Shown here piece by piece: positions 35,334 to 43,665 of a stretch of DNA of 64,000 bases. The notes below the pieces were generated by a model, which saw nothing but the letters and a program-made list of their open reading frames with translations, had not been told where the DNA came from and did not search any database. The DNA is from Pararhodobacter sp. CCB-MM2 (GTDB lineage: Bacteria; Pseudomonadota; Alphaproteobacteria; Rhodobacterales; Rhodobacteraceae): the NCBI RefSeq assembly GCF_001691415.1, contig NZ_LRRR01000025.1:1-64000 (forward strand). The letters are read 5' to 3'. How positions within the stretch are numbered: position 1 is the first letter of the stretch; each line of letters opens with the position of its first letter. The position numbers and the translations under genes were made by a program.

Positions 35334-35803
35334 TCCGCGCCGGACGCGCAGGGGATGCGCCCGCCATCGCCGCATTCTGGAACCCGCTGATCCGGGACAC
35401 GGTGGTGACCTTCAGCCCGCTGGAACGCTCCGAGGACGACATCATCGCGATGATCGACGGCCGAGAGACGTTCCTCGTGGCGGAAGAGGGTGGAGACGTG
35501 CTGGGCTTTGCCACCTACAGCCAGTTCCGGGGCGGTCCCGGCTATGCCTTCGCGCAAGAGCACACGATCATCCTTTCGCCCGCCGCGCGGGGCCGCGGCG
35601 TGGGACGGGCCTTGCTTCAGGCGCTGGAGCAGGCCGCGCGCGACAAGGGGCACCATGTGATGATCGCGGGGATCAGCGGCGGCAATCCTGAAGGGCTCGC
35701 CTTCCACGCCGCCCTTGGCTACGCCGAGGTCGCGCGGATGCCGGAACTGGGACGGAAGTTCGGGCAATGGCACGATCTCGTGTTCATGCAGAAATTGTTG
35801 TAA
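35330..35803 (+). CDS. GNAT N-acetyltransferase, phosphinothricin/methionine sulfoximine type
   Basis: A 157-residue GNAT protein. The acetyl-CoA loop is LSPAARGRGVGRALLQALE, and the C-terminal GNPEGLAFHAALGYAEVARM with GRKFGQWHDLVFMQ is characteristic of the Pat/MnaT (YncA) group, which acetylate methionine sulfoximine, phosphinothricin or similar amino acids. The start is GTG 35330, overlapping the VOC stop (GTGA); the aligned N-terminus MIRAGRAGDAPAIAAFWN supports it. Confidence 0.87.
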   Translation: MIRAGRAGDAPAIAAFWNPLIRDTVVTFSPLERSEDDIIAMIDGRETFLVAEEGGDVLGFATYSQFRGGPGYAFAQEHTIILSPAARGRGVGRALLQALEQAARDKGHHVMIAGISGGNPEGLAFHAALGYAEVARMPELGRKFGQWHDLVFMQKLL

Positions 35804-35846
35804 ACGCCGCATTCTCAAATCACCGGGCCGCGGATAAACTGGGCTC

Positions 35847-36530
35847 ATGTCGCTTTGGTCACGCATCATGGACGCCGTCGGGGCGCTGCGGGCAGGGGAA
35901 TCCCTGTCGGTGGTGTTCGACCGGCTGCGCCAACGCCCGGAACGCACCGTGGCTTTCACCATCGGCGTGATCGCGCTGGGAGCGAAGCTGGCCAAGGCGG
36001 ACGGCATGGTCACCCGGGACGAGGTGACGATGTTCCGCTCGGTCTTCACCATCCCGCCCGAGGAAGAGCAGCACGCGGCGCGCGTCTTCAACCTCGCGCG
36101 GCAGGACGTGGCCGGCTACGATTCCTATGCCCGCAAGATCGCGGCGTTGTTCCCGGCGGGCGATCCGGTGCTGCGCGACCTGTTGGACGGGTTGTTCCAT
36201 GTCGCGCTGGCGGATGGCGATTTCCACCCGGCCGAGGAGGCCTTCCTGCGCGATGTCGCCGGGATCTTCGGTCTGGGCGAAGGCTGCTACCGCTCGATCC
36301 ACGCGCGCCTCGTGCCCGGCGCGGCGCCCGATCCCTTCGAGCTGCTGGAGCTGCCGCAGGACGCTTCGCTGGACGAGGCCCGTGCCGCCTTCCGCCGCAT
36401 GGTCCGCGAATCGCATCCCGATGCCCTGCGCGCTCGCGGTGTGCCCGATGAGGCCGTCCAACTGGCCGAAGAACGGCTGAAGGCCCTCAACACCGCTTGG
36501 GAAGAGGTCCGGCAACGTCACGCCGCCTGA
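35847..36530 (+). CDS. TerB/J-domain protein (DjlA-like)
   Basis: A 227-residue protein. Residues about 30-150 form a TerB-like helical domain (FTIGVIALGAKLAKADGMVTRDE and FHVALADGDFHPAEEAFL), and residues about 160-225 a C-terminal J domain with the HPD motif (RESHPDAL). It has no clear membrane anchor at its N-terminus, unlike E. coli DjlA. It should stimulate a DnaK chaperone. It is followed 13 bp later by a small secreted protein. Confidence 0.87.
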   Translation: MSLWSRIMDAVGALRAGESLSVVFDRLRQRPERTVAFTIGVIALGAKLAKADGMVTRDEVTMFRSVFTIPPEEEQHAARVFNLARQDVAGYDSYARKIAALFPAGDPVLRDLLDGLFHVALADGDFHPAEEAFLRDVAGIFGLGEGCYRSIHARLVPGAAPDPFELLELPQDASLDEARAAFRRMVRESHPDALRARGVPDEAVQLAEERLKALNTAWEEVRQRHAA

Positions 36531-36543
36531 AACGGAGCCGCCG

Positions 36544-36846
36544 ATGCCTGCGCCTCGTCGCACCCGTCCCCTGATCCTGCTTGGTCTGCTGGCGGTCGCT
36601 GCGCCCGCTTTGGCACAGGAAGACCCAGAAGCCCCGGACAACAGGCTCCGCGGCCTGCTGGGCGACATGCTGGGGGCGGTGAACCCGTATCTGCAGGATC
36701 TGGCCGAGATGCTCGGCGACCTCTCGGGCTGGCACGCGCCTGAGGTCCTGCCCAATGGCGACATCCTAATCCGCCGCCGCGCGCCTGAGACCGCGCCCGA
36801 GGGGCCCGGTCCGGATCAGCCTTTGGGCGAGCCTCTGGAGCTTTGA
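36544..36846 (+). CDS. Small secreted protein of unknown function
   Basis: A 100-residue protein with a signal peptide (cleavage after about ALA24) and an acidic mature part including GLLGDMLGAVNPYLQDLAEMLGDLSGW and VLPNGDILIRRR. I do not recognise a domain. The last 31 bp overlap, tail to tail, the end of the ppx gene on the other strand, so both reading frames are constrained there. Confidence 0.7.
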   Translation: MPAPRRTRPLILLGLLAVAAPALAQEDPEAPDNRLRGLLGDMLGAVNPYLQDLAEMLGDLSGWHAPEVLPNGDILIRRRAPETAPEGPGPDQPLGEPLEL

Positions 36847-38402
36847 GTGCGGGCCACGCGCCAGGTCGTCGTGACCCCCAGCGTCTTCGCTAGTGAGGCA
36901 AAGCGCTGCATGGCCACCTCGCCGAACAGATCCTTGCGGTCGGGTTGCAGGATCAGCTCCAGCACCTTCTTCTTGGGGAAGTAGCGCAATTCGCCCGAGC
37001 TGTCCGGCCCGGCCAGCGAGAACATCGCACCAAAGCGCATCGCCCGGCCGATCATGATCGCGTGGCGGATCTCTTCTTCGTCCAAGAGCTTCAGCAGCGG
37101 CGTGATCCGGCTGTCGGCACCCGGCGACTTGTAGCGGTTCATCAGCACAAGGCCGAGGTACACACGCCCCTTGTGATCCAGCCCGCCAAGGTTGGCACGG
37201 GTCGCCGTGTCGAAGCAGCTTTCCGAGCGATAATCCGGATGCGCGCGCCAATTGACGTCATGCAACAGGCAGGCGGCCTTGATCAGGCGCATGCGCTCGT
37301 CCGAGACATTGCGGAACAGCGGCATGAGGAAGTCGAACATCTGCCGCCCGAAGCCCGGCACGCGGGCCGAGGTGGCCTCCAGATGGCGACCGGCCTCGAT
37401 CAGCGGGTCGCGGGCGCGCAGGGTGTCGGGCATCTGCTCGAACAGCACGCCTTCGCGAATGCCATAGCTGGAGATGTAAATCTCGCGCGGGCGGAACACC
37501 GTCAGCATTTGGCGCAGCACCTGCGTGGCCAGCGGCACCAGCGTGATCCGCTCGGGCGAGATGCCGGTCTTGTTGCGCAGGGCCTTCAGATCCTGCGTCT
37601 CCAGCCAGTCGATGGTCTTGCGGATCGACTTCGGCGTCATCTCGTATTCGTGCAGAACCGTCAGCGGATAGCCCCGACGCTCCATGTCCAGACGCGCCAA
37701 GGCCCGCCACGAGCCACCGACGAGGTACAGCGCCTTGTGCTCGCCGCCGACCTCGTTGCGCAACTCGCGCAGGGTCTCGGTGATATGGGTCTTCAGCCCC
37801 TTCTTGCCGCCCGGCACCTGCATCAGGCGGAACGGACCCAGAGACGAGCTGATGCGCCGACCGACGGTGTTGTCGCCGATCTCGGCCAGTTCCATCGACG
37901 AGCCGCCGATATCGCAGACAAGGCCGCGCGCACCGGGCCAGCCCAGCAACACGCCCTGAGCCGACAGTCGAGCCTCCTCGGTGCCGGGGATGATGTTCAT
38001 CTCCAGCCCGGTGGCGGCTTCGACCTCGGCCTTGAAGCTTTCGCCGTCCGAGGCCTCGCGCACGGCGGCGGTGGCGACCATGGTCAGCGAGGTCAGGTGC
38101 ATGTCGTTCGCCAGAAGGGCGAAGCGCTTGATCGACGACAGGGCGCGGGCGCGACCTTCGGGATGCAGCACGCCGGTCTGGGCCAGATCGCGCCCGAGGC
38201 CGCACATGACCTTCTCGTTGAAGAAATAGGCGGGCGAACGCGCGGCGCCGTCAAAGACGACCATCCGAATCGAGTTCGATCCCACGTCGATCACGCCCAC
38301 GCGGTCCAGCGCCCGCACGGAATCGTCATCGAACAGCGCCTGCCCGCCGAAATAGCCACGCACGGGCGTCGGGGCAGTAGGAGTGTCGCTGTCGGCGTTC
38401 AT
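36816..38402 (-). CDS. ppx: Exopolyphosphatase (Ppx/GppA family)
   Basis: A 528-residue ASKHA-fold phosphatase that hydrolyses polyphosphate or pppGpp. ATP/phosphate loops are VGVIDVGSNSIRMVVFD and LVCDIGGSSMELAEI; the C-terminal half contains an HD-like helical region (LIKAACLLHDVNWRAHP). The chosen start is ATG 38402, with GAGG 6 nt upstream; ATGs at 38408 and 38414 are in frame. It follows ppk by 96 bp, in the same direction. Pairing a polyphosphate-making and a degrading enzyme is usual. Confidence 0.92.
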   Translation of the reverse strand: MNADSDTPTAPTPVRGYFGGQALFDDDSVRALDRVGVIDVGSNSIRMVVFDGAARSPAYFFNEKVMCGLGRDLAQTGVLHPEGRARALSSIKRFALLANDMHLTSLTMVATAAVREASDGESFKAEVEAATGLEMNIIPGTEEARLSAQGVLLGWPGARGLVCDIGGSSMELAEIGDNTVGRRISSSLGPFRLMQVPGGKKGLKTHITETLRELRNEVGGEHKALYLVGGSWRALARLDMERRGYPLTVLHEYEMTPKSIRKTIDWLETQDLKALRNKTGISPERITLVPLATQVLRQMLTVFRPREIYISSYGIREGVLFEQMPDTLRARDPLIEAGRHLEATSARVPGFGRQMFDFLMPLFRNVSDERMRLIKAACLLHDVNWRAHPDYRSESCFDTATRANLGGLDHKGRVYLGLVLMNRYKSPGADSRITPLLKLLDEEEIRHAIMIGRAMRFGAMFSLAGPDSSGELRYFPKKKVLELILQPDRKDLFGEVAMQRFASLAKTLGVTTTWRVARTQSSRGSPKG

Positions 38403-38498
38403 CGCCATCCTCATTGCTTGGAAGCGGCCCCGCCATCTAGGCAAGGCCGCTGCGCGGCGTCAACCGCGGGTCTGGAAACAGTTCTCAGGACAGGTAAC

Positions 38499-40733
38499 TC
38501 ACTCGGGCGTGTGGGCCAGTTCCGGCACGTCATGCGCGCCCGCCGATCCGCGACCCGACAGCGACGGGTTTTCCATGAAGAAGCGGTGGCAGCTGAACAG
38601 GGTGCGGCCTTCCTCGCCGGGGTCCAGCTCGGCGCGCTGGTAGCGGCCGTTGCCATCGAGGACCCAGGTCTGTGCTTCGTCATACAGGTTCGCCGCCATG
38701 ATCTGACGAACGATCTGGGCCTTCACGGTCGGGTTGTCGATCTCGACCAAGGTCTCGACCCGGCGCATCAGGTTGCGACCCATCCAGTCGGCCGAGGACA
38801 TGAAGACCCGCGCCTGATCGGACGGCAGGCCATGGCCCGAGCCGAAGCAGACGATGCGCGAATGCTCAAGGAAGCGGCCGACGATGGATTTGACCCGGAT
38901 GTTCTCGGACAGGCCCTTTATGCCGGGGCGGATGCCGCAGATCCCGCGCACCACGAGGCTGATCTGCACCCCGGCCTGACCGGCGGCATAGAGGGCGTCG
39001 ATCACATCGGCGTCGATGATGGAGTTCATCTTGGCCCAGATCTGCGCCGGACGACCGGCGCGGGCATGCTCGGCCTCGCGTCCGATCAGCTCGATCAGGC
39101 GGGGTTTCAACGTCAGCGGCGAGATCGCCAGATTCTCCAGCGTCTCGGGCTGGGCATAGCCCGACAGGTAGTTGAACACCCGCGCCGCATCACGCCCGGC
39201 GGGCGCGCCACAGGTGAACAGGCTGAGGTCGGTATAGATCCGCGCGGTGATCGGGTGGTAGTTGCCGGTGCCCCAATGGGTATAGGTCACCAGCTTGTCA
39301 CCCTCACGCCGGACCACGGCCGAGATCTTGGCGTGGGTCTTGTAGTGGATGAAGCCGTAGACGACATGCGCGCCCGCGCGTTCCAGCCGGCGCGACTGGC
39401 GGATGTTGGCGGCCTCGTCGAACCGGGCCTTCAGTTCCACGAAGGCGGTCACCGACTTGCCGGCCTCGGCCGCTTCACACAGCGCATCGACGATCGGGCT
39501 GTCGCGCGAGGTGCGATAGAGCGTCTGCTTGATCGCCAGCACGTTGGGATCGTTCGCCGCCTGCTTGAGGAAGCGGACCACCATGTCGAAGGTCTCGTAG
39601 GGGTGGTGCAGCAGCATGTCCTTCTGGCGGATCGCCGCGAACATGTCGCCGTCATGGTCCTGCACACGCTCGGGCACGCGCGGGGTGAAGGGCGGCCATT
39701 GCAGGTCACGGCGGCCATCGACCACCAGTTCCTTCACATCGGCCATGCCCAGAAGCCCGTCGAGCTCCACGACTTCCTCGGCCTCGACCCCAAGCTCTTC
39801 CATCACCAGCGACTTGAGCGAAGGTTCGGCCCCGGCGGTCATCGTCAGGCGCACGACCTCGCCGCGGCGGCGACGCTTCAGCGCGACCTCGAATTCCCGC
39901 ACGAGGTCCTCGGCTTCTTCCTCGACCTCCATGTCCGAATCGCGCAGCACGCGGAAGGCATGCGAGGTGATGACCCGGTAGCCGGGGAACAGCGCCTCGA
40001 TCTGGTCGAGCAGCAGCTCCTCCAGCGGCAGGAAGCGGAAGGCCAGCCCCTCGGCCGGCAGGCGCACGAAGCGGTCGATCTGCTGCGGCACCGGCAGCAG
40101 CGCGGCGCGGCGCAGGCCGTCGGACTTGCGTTCGATCGTCAGCGCCAGACAGAAGCCGGTGTTGGGGATGAACGGGAAGGGGTGGGCCGGGTCGATCGCC
40201 AGCGGCGAGAGCATCGGGAAGACGTTGGCGAGGAAATACTCGCGCAGGAAGGTGCTGTCCTCGGCCGTCAGCTCGCTGCGGTCGAGGATGAACATGCGTT
40301 CCTCCTCCAGCAGCTTGCGCAGGGCGATGAAGGTTTCTTGCTGGACCTGCATCAGGCGCCGAGCGTCCTCGTTGATGAGGGTCAGCTGTTCATAGGGCGT
40401 GCGGCCATCGGTCGAGGGATGGGTGTTTCCGGCCCGGTGCAATTCGCGCAGGCCGGCGACGCGGACGGTGTAGAATTCGTCGAGGTTCGCGGCCGAGATC
40501 GACAGGAACCGCAGGCGCTCCAGCAGCGGCACGCGCGGGTTCGAGGCCTCTTCCAGCACGCGCCAGTTGAAGGCCACCCACGAGAGTTCGCGGTTGAAGA
40601 AACGCGCAGGGGACGCCGGATCGAAGCCTTCGGGCGGGTCGATCGGGTCGGGGAACGGGCCGTGAAGGAAATCCGATGTGCTCATGGCGGTTCCGTAGCC
40701 GGGATTTGCGACAGTTTGGTGATGGTCGCTCAT
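38499..40733 (-). CDS. ppk: Polyphosphate kinase 1
   Basis: A 744-residue PPK1 that makes polyphosphate from ATP. The four-domain layout is visible: N-terminal helical domain (FFNRELSWVAFNWRVLEEA), head domain, and two phospholipase D-like catalytic domains. The autophosphorylated His lies in FIHYKTHAKI, and further active-site parts are YTHWGTGNYHP, SSADWMGRNLMRRVE and ALYRTSRDSPI-like QTLYRTSRDSP. Start 40733 overlaps the hdaA stop by ATGA and has GAGG 5 nt upstream; ATG 40685 is an alternative. Confidence 0.95.
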   Translation of the reverse strand: MSDHHQTVANPGYGTAMSTSDFLHGPFPDPIDPPEGFDPASPARFFNRELSWVAFNWRVLEEASNPRVPLLERLRFLSISAANLDEFYTVRVAGLRELHRAGNTHPSTDGRTPYEQLTLINEDARRLMQVQQETFIALRKLLEEERMFILDRSELTAEDSTFLREYFLANVFPMLSPLAIDPAHPFPFIPNTGFCLALTIERKSDGLRRAALLPVPQQIDRFVRLPAEGLAFRFLPLEELLLDQIEALFPGYRVITSHAFRVLRDSDMEVEEEAEDLVREFEVALKRRRRGEVVRLTMTAGAEPSLKSLVMEELGVEAEEVVELDGLLGMADVKELVVDGRRDLQWPPFTPRVPERVQDHDGDMFAAIRQKDMLLHHPYETFDMVVRFLKQAANDPNVLAIKQTLYRTSRDSPIVDALCEAAEAGKSVTAFVELKARFDEAANIRQSRRLERAGAHVVYGFIHYKTHAKISAVVRREGDKLVTYTHWGTGNYHPITARIYTDLSLFTCGAPAGRDAARVFNYLSGYAQPETLENLAISPLTLKPRLIELIGREAEHARAGRPAQIWAKMNSIIDADVIDALYAAGQAGVQISLVVRGICGIRPGIKGLSENIRVKSIVGRFLEHSRIVCFGSGHGLPSDQARVFMSSADWMGRNLMRRVETLVEIDNPTVKAQIVRQIMAANLYDEAQTWVLDGNGRYQRAELDPGEEGRTLFSCHRFFMENPSLSGRGSAGAHDVPELAHTPE

Positions 40734-41446
40734 GGTGCCTCGTCTTCATCGGTCTTGTCGAGGATCTCGGCCAGCGCCTCGCGCGCAAGATCCCGTGTCA
40801 TGCGGCGCCGGAACTGCAGGCCCCGGCGGTCCATTTCCGCCACCAGCGCGCGCGCGGCGCCCAGCGACCGCTCCATCCGTTCCAGCAGGTAGTCGATCAG
40901 CGCCGGCTCCACGCGCAGCTGCCGGTCGCTGAACAGCTTGACCAGAACGGCGGCCAGCAGGGCCTCGTCGGGTTCGGCCAGCGCGGGATGCGCGGCCGCC
41001 GACAGACGCGAGATCAGGTCGGGCAGGCGCAGGCCCCAGTCGCGCACCGGTACCGGGGCGGTCAGCAGCAGCTGGCCCCGTCCGCGCAGGTGGTTGACGA
41101 GGTGGAACATCGCCTCCTCGCCCCGGGTACCGGCGATGCATTGCGCGTCATCGACGACGACGTTCAGCGCCGCACCCGGCTCCAGCAAAGCGGGCAGGTC
41201 ATGGCCCAGCGTGTCGACGGGCTGCCAATGCGCGTCCACCGCCTCGGCCCAGATCCGTGCCAGATGCGTCTTGCCCGACCCCGGCGGGCCGACCAGCACC
41301 GACAACCCGTTGGGCAGGCCCTGAGGGGCGTCCAGCGCCGCCAGCGCCAGCGCGTTCGAGGGGGCTTCGAGGAAATCCTCGCGCCCCATCGCCTCGGCGC
41401 TGGGCAGATCGAGAGGGAGTTGGATGGCGCGATGGGACCCGCTCAC
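40730..41446 (-). CDS. hdaA: DnaA regulatory inactivator HdaA
   Basis: A 238-residue AAA+ protein homologous to the ATPase part of DnaA. With the beta clamp it promotes ATP hydrolysis by DnaA and prevents over-initiation. A clamp-binding peptide Q9-LPLDL is at the N-terminus, Walker A is G53-PPGSGKTH and the Walker B region is NVVVDDAQC. I chose GTG 41446 because GGAGG lies 5 nt upstream and the gene then begins right after the previous stop; ATG 41473 would add nine residues and overlap the upstream gene. Confidence 0.9.
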   Translation of the reverse strand: MSGSHRAIQLPLDLPSAEAMGREDFLEAPSNALALAALDAPQGLPNGLSVLVGPPGSGKTHLARIWAEAVDAHWQPVDTLGHDLPALLEPGAALNVVVDDAQCIAGTRGEEAMFHLVNHLRGRGQLLLTAPVPVRDWGLRLPDLISRLSAAAHPALAEPDEALLAAVLVKLFSDRQLRVEPALIDYLLERMERSLGAARALVAEMDRRGLQFRRRMTRDLAREALAEILDKTDEDEAP

Positions 41447-41447
41447 C

Positions 41448-42620
41448 TCAGCCTCCGGACGTGTCGTCACCATGCTCGAAATCGCTGTCGGGAAGGTGGG
41501 TCCGGGAGACGCGGGGTTCTTGCTCGCGCGGGATCGTGGTGCGGTGCGGCGCCGCCGGCTGGCTCACGGCATTCGCGGGGTCGTAGAGGGTGCTCTCCTT
41601 GTAGACCTGCGCGAAATGACGGGCGACGACGCCCATGGCGGCGGCAACCGGAACGGCGATCAGCATGCCGATGAAGCCGAACAGGGCCCCGAAGACGCTG
41701 AGGGCGAGGATCAGCCAGACCGGGTGCAGTCCGACCGAGCGGCCCACCAGCTTCGGCGTCAGGACGTTGCCCTCGATCATCTGGCCCGCGACGAACACGC
41801 CCGCGACCATGGCCAGCGACACCCAATCGCCCCAGAACTGCACCAGCCCGAAGCCGAGGGCCAAAGCCCCGCCGAGGATCGCGCCAACATAGGGGATAAA
41901 GGTGATGAGGCCGGCGAAAGCGCCCAGCACCACGCCGAATTGCAGCCCGACCAGCATCAGGCCCACCGCGTAGAAGGCGCCCATCAGCAGGCAGACCGTG
42001 CCCATGCCCCGGATGAACGAGGCCACGGTGCGGTCGATTTCAGAGGCCAGCTTGCGGATCGTCGGCGCATGTTCGCGCGGCAGCATGGCATCGACACGCG
42101 CCACTGCATGGTCCCAGTCCAGCAGCATGTAGAAGGCCACGACCGGCACGATGACGATCAGCAGGACGACGTTGATCACCGACAGGGCCGAGCCGAGGAT
42201 GGCATTGGCCAGCTCGCCCGAGCGAGCCTGAATCGCCTCGGCAAGACTGTCGAGCGAGGTGCGCAGGGTCGAATCGGCCTCGAGGATCGAGGGGAAGCGT
42301 TCCGTCAGCAGCGTGGTGCCGCGTTCGACAAGGCCGGGCAGGGCGTCGCGCAGGGCCTGAAACTGCTGGATCAGCAGCGGCACGACCAAGAGGATGGCCA
42401 GCACGAAGACCAGCACCATCGCGAGCGAGATGACCACCGTCGCGGCGGTGCGGGACAGGCCCGCACGCTCCAGCCGGTCGGCCAGCGGGTCGAGGAAATA
42501 GGCAAGAGCGGCGCCCAGCACGAAGGGCAGCATGACATCGCCCAGCCGCCACAGGGCGAGCAGAAGCAGGGCGGCCAGTGCGCCCCAGATCCACAACTGG
42601 CGACGCACGCTCATCGCCAT
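41448..42620 (-). CDS. AI-2E family transporter (PerM-like)
   Basis: A 390-residue membrane protein with about eight helices. It has the family pattern of an N-terminal pair of helices, a soluble middle region (about 95-160, VERGTTLLTERFPSI), and a C-terminal block with FIPYVGAILGG and EGNVLTPKLVGRSVGLHPVW. Members export AI-2, Na+ or unknown solutes. The C-terminal 40 residues are polar. It lies between the ferredoxin gene (4 bp) and hdaA, all on the minus strand. Its ATG at 42620 or 42614 has no strong ribosome site. Confidence 0.88.
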   Translation of the reverse strand: MAMSVRRQLWIWGALAALLLLALWRLGDVMLPFVLGAALAYFLDPLADRLERAGLSRTAATVVISLAMVLVFVLAILLVVPLLIQQFQALRDALPGLVERGTTLLTERFPSILEADSTLRTSLDSLAEAIQARSGELANAILGSALSVINVVLLIVIVPVVAFYMLLDWDHAVARVDAMLPREHAPTIRKLASEIDRTVASFIRGMGTVCLLMGAFYAVGLMLVGLQFGVVLGAFAGLITFIPYVGAILGGALALGFGLVQFWGDWVSLAMVAGVFVAGQMIEGNVLTPKLVGRSVGLHPVWLILALSVFGALFGFIGMLIAVPVAAAMGVVARHFAQVYKESTLYDPANAVSQPAAPHRTTIPREQEPRVSRTHLPDSDFEHGDDTSGG

Positions 42621-42624
42621 GGGA

Positions 42625-42948
42625 TCAGATCTGCCGCTCAGGCATGCGGACGACAAGACCGTCCAGCGCCGCGGTCACCTTCAGCTGACAGGTCAGGCGC
42701 GAGGTGGTCGGATCGGGCTCATACGCGAAGTCGAGCATGTCCTCTTCCATCGGGTCCTTGGCCGGCAGCTTTTCGACCCAGGCGGGGTCGACATAGACAT
42801 GGCAGGTCGAGCAGGCGCAGGCGCCGCCGCAATCGGCCTCGATGCCTTGCACGCCATTGTCGCGGGCGCCTTCCATGACGGTCAGGCCCTCGGCCACGTC
42901 GATGACATGCTCTTTGCCGTCGAACTCGATATAGGTGATCTTGACCAT
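42625..42948 (-). CDS. fdxE: Adrenodoxin-type [2Fe-2S] ferredoxin (FdVI-like)
   Basis: A 107-residue ferredoxin. Cluster ligands are C40, C46, C49 (C-x5-C-x2-C) and C87. The segments GLTVMEGARDNGV, ADCGGACACSTCHVYVDPAW and DFAYEPDPTTSRLTCQ closely match what I recall of Rhodobacter capsulatus ferredoxin VI, hence the symbol. This class passes electrons to cytochromes P450 or to iron-sulfur assembly. It starts a leftward run with the AI-2E-type gene, hdaA and ppk. No partner reductase is adjacent. Confidence 0.9.
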   Translation of the reverse strand: MVKITYIEFDGKEHVIDVAEGLTVMEGARDNGVQGIEADCGGACACSTCHVYVDPAWVEKLPAKDPMEEDMLDFAYEPDPTTSRLTCQLKVTAALDGLVVRMPERQI

Positions 42949-43191
42949 GTGGTCTGCCTGCCTGTGTTCCGTTGCAATCCACGTCCGACATAAGCGATGG
43001 ACGACGCTTTGAAAAGTGTCGCGGCGGGTCGTGCAAGCAAGGGAGCGGGGGCCGCCGATAAGGTCCTTCGCCGCGAAATGGTGCCGGAGCCGCCCGCGCT
43101 TCGCCGTTTCGCTGCCCGGAAATTGCCCCCTTTCGACAACAGATTGCTCCTGAACACGAAACAATGCGCCGAATCGCGCGCTGGGGCTTTC

Positions 43192-43665
43192 ATGCTGCGT
43201 CTTGTCCTTCCGCTCTGCCTGACCGCCATTCTGGCTGCCTGCCAGTCCTCGGCGCCCGAGCCCGCGACCCGGGCCGAACCCGCACCCGAAGCCGGTCGCC
43301 CGGCCACGATCCCCGACAATGCCTGCTGGACCACCGACCGCATTCCCGCGGTGACCGAGACGACCTTCGTGCCCAGTGGTGCGGATGCCACGCTGGCCCC
43401 GCAGGAGCAGGTGATCGCACCCGCGCAGGACCGTCTGTTCGCTGTCCTCTGCCCGGAGCAGGTGACCGAGGATTTCATCGCCTCGCTGCAACGCGCCCTG
43501 ACCGCGCGCGGCCATTACGGCGGTGCGATCGATGGCGAATGGGGCCCCGAGCTGGCCGAGGCCGTGCGCGGCTATCAGTCGACGCAGGGCCTGAACTCGA
43601 ACATCCTGTCCCTGGAAGCGGCGCAGCGTCTGGGCCTTGTGCCGGTGCCGCGAGCGGCGCTGTAA
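43192..43665 (+). CDS. Peptidoglycan-binding lipoprotein
   Basis: A 157-residue protein with a lipobox L14-A-A-C17, a middle segment with two Cys (DNACWTTDRIP and AVLCPEQV), and a C-terminal PG_binding_1 domain (about 95-155) with LQRALTARGHYGGAIDGEWGPELAEAVRGYQ in family form (GHYGGAIDGEWG). It is likely anchored in the outer membrane and touches the wall. Its TAA abuts the kpsC stop with no gap. The 243-bp region before it, shared with fdxE, has no other gene. Confidence 0.85.
   Translation: MLRLVLPLCLTAILAACQSSAPEPATRAEPAPEAGRPATIPDNACWTTDRIPAVTETTFVPSGADATLAPQEQVIAPAQDRLFAVLCPEQVTEDFIASLQRALTARGHYGGAIDGEWGPELAEAVRGYQSTQGLNSNILSLEAAQRLGLVPVPRAAL

Noticed and set aside
31884..35375. A 1163-codon open frame on the minus strand
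   Set aside because: It is antisense to mcmA, MAPEG and VOC genes and shows shadow-type composition.
36945..40892. A 1315-codon open frame on the plus strand
   Set aside because: It is antisense to ppx and ppk, both with intact family motifs, and has no domain of its own.
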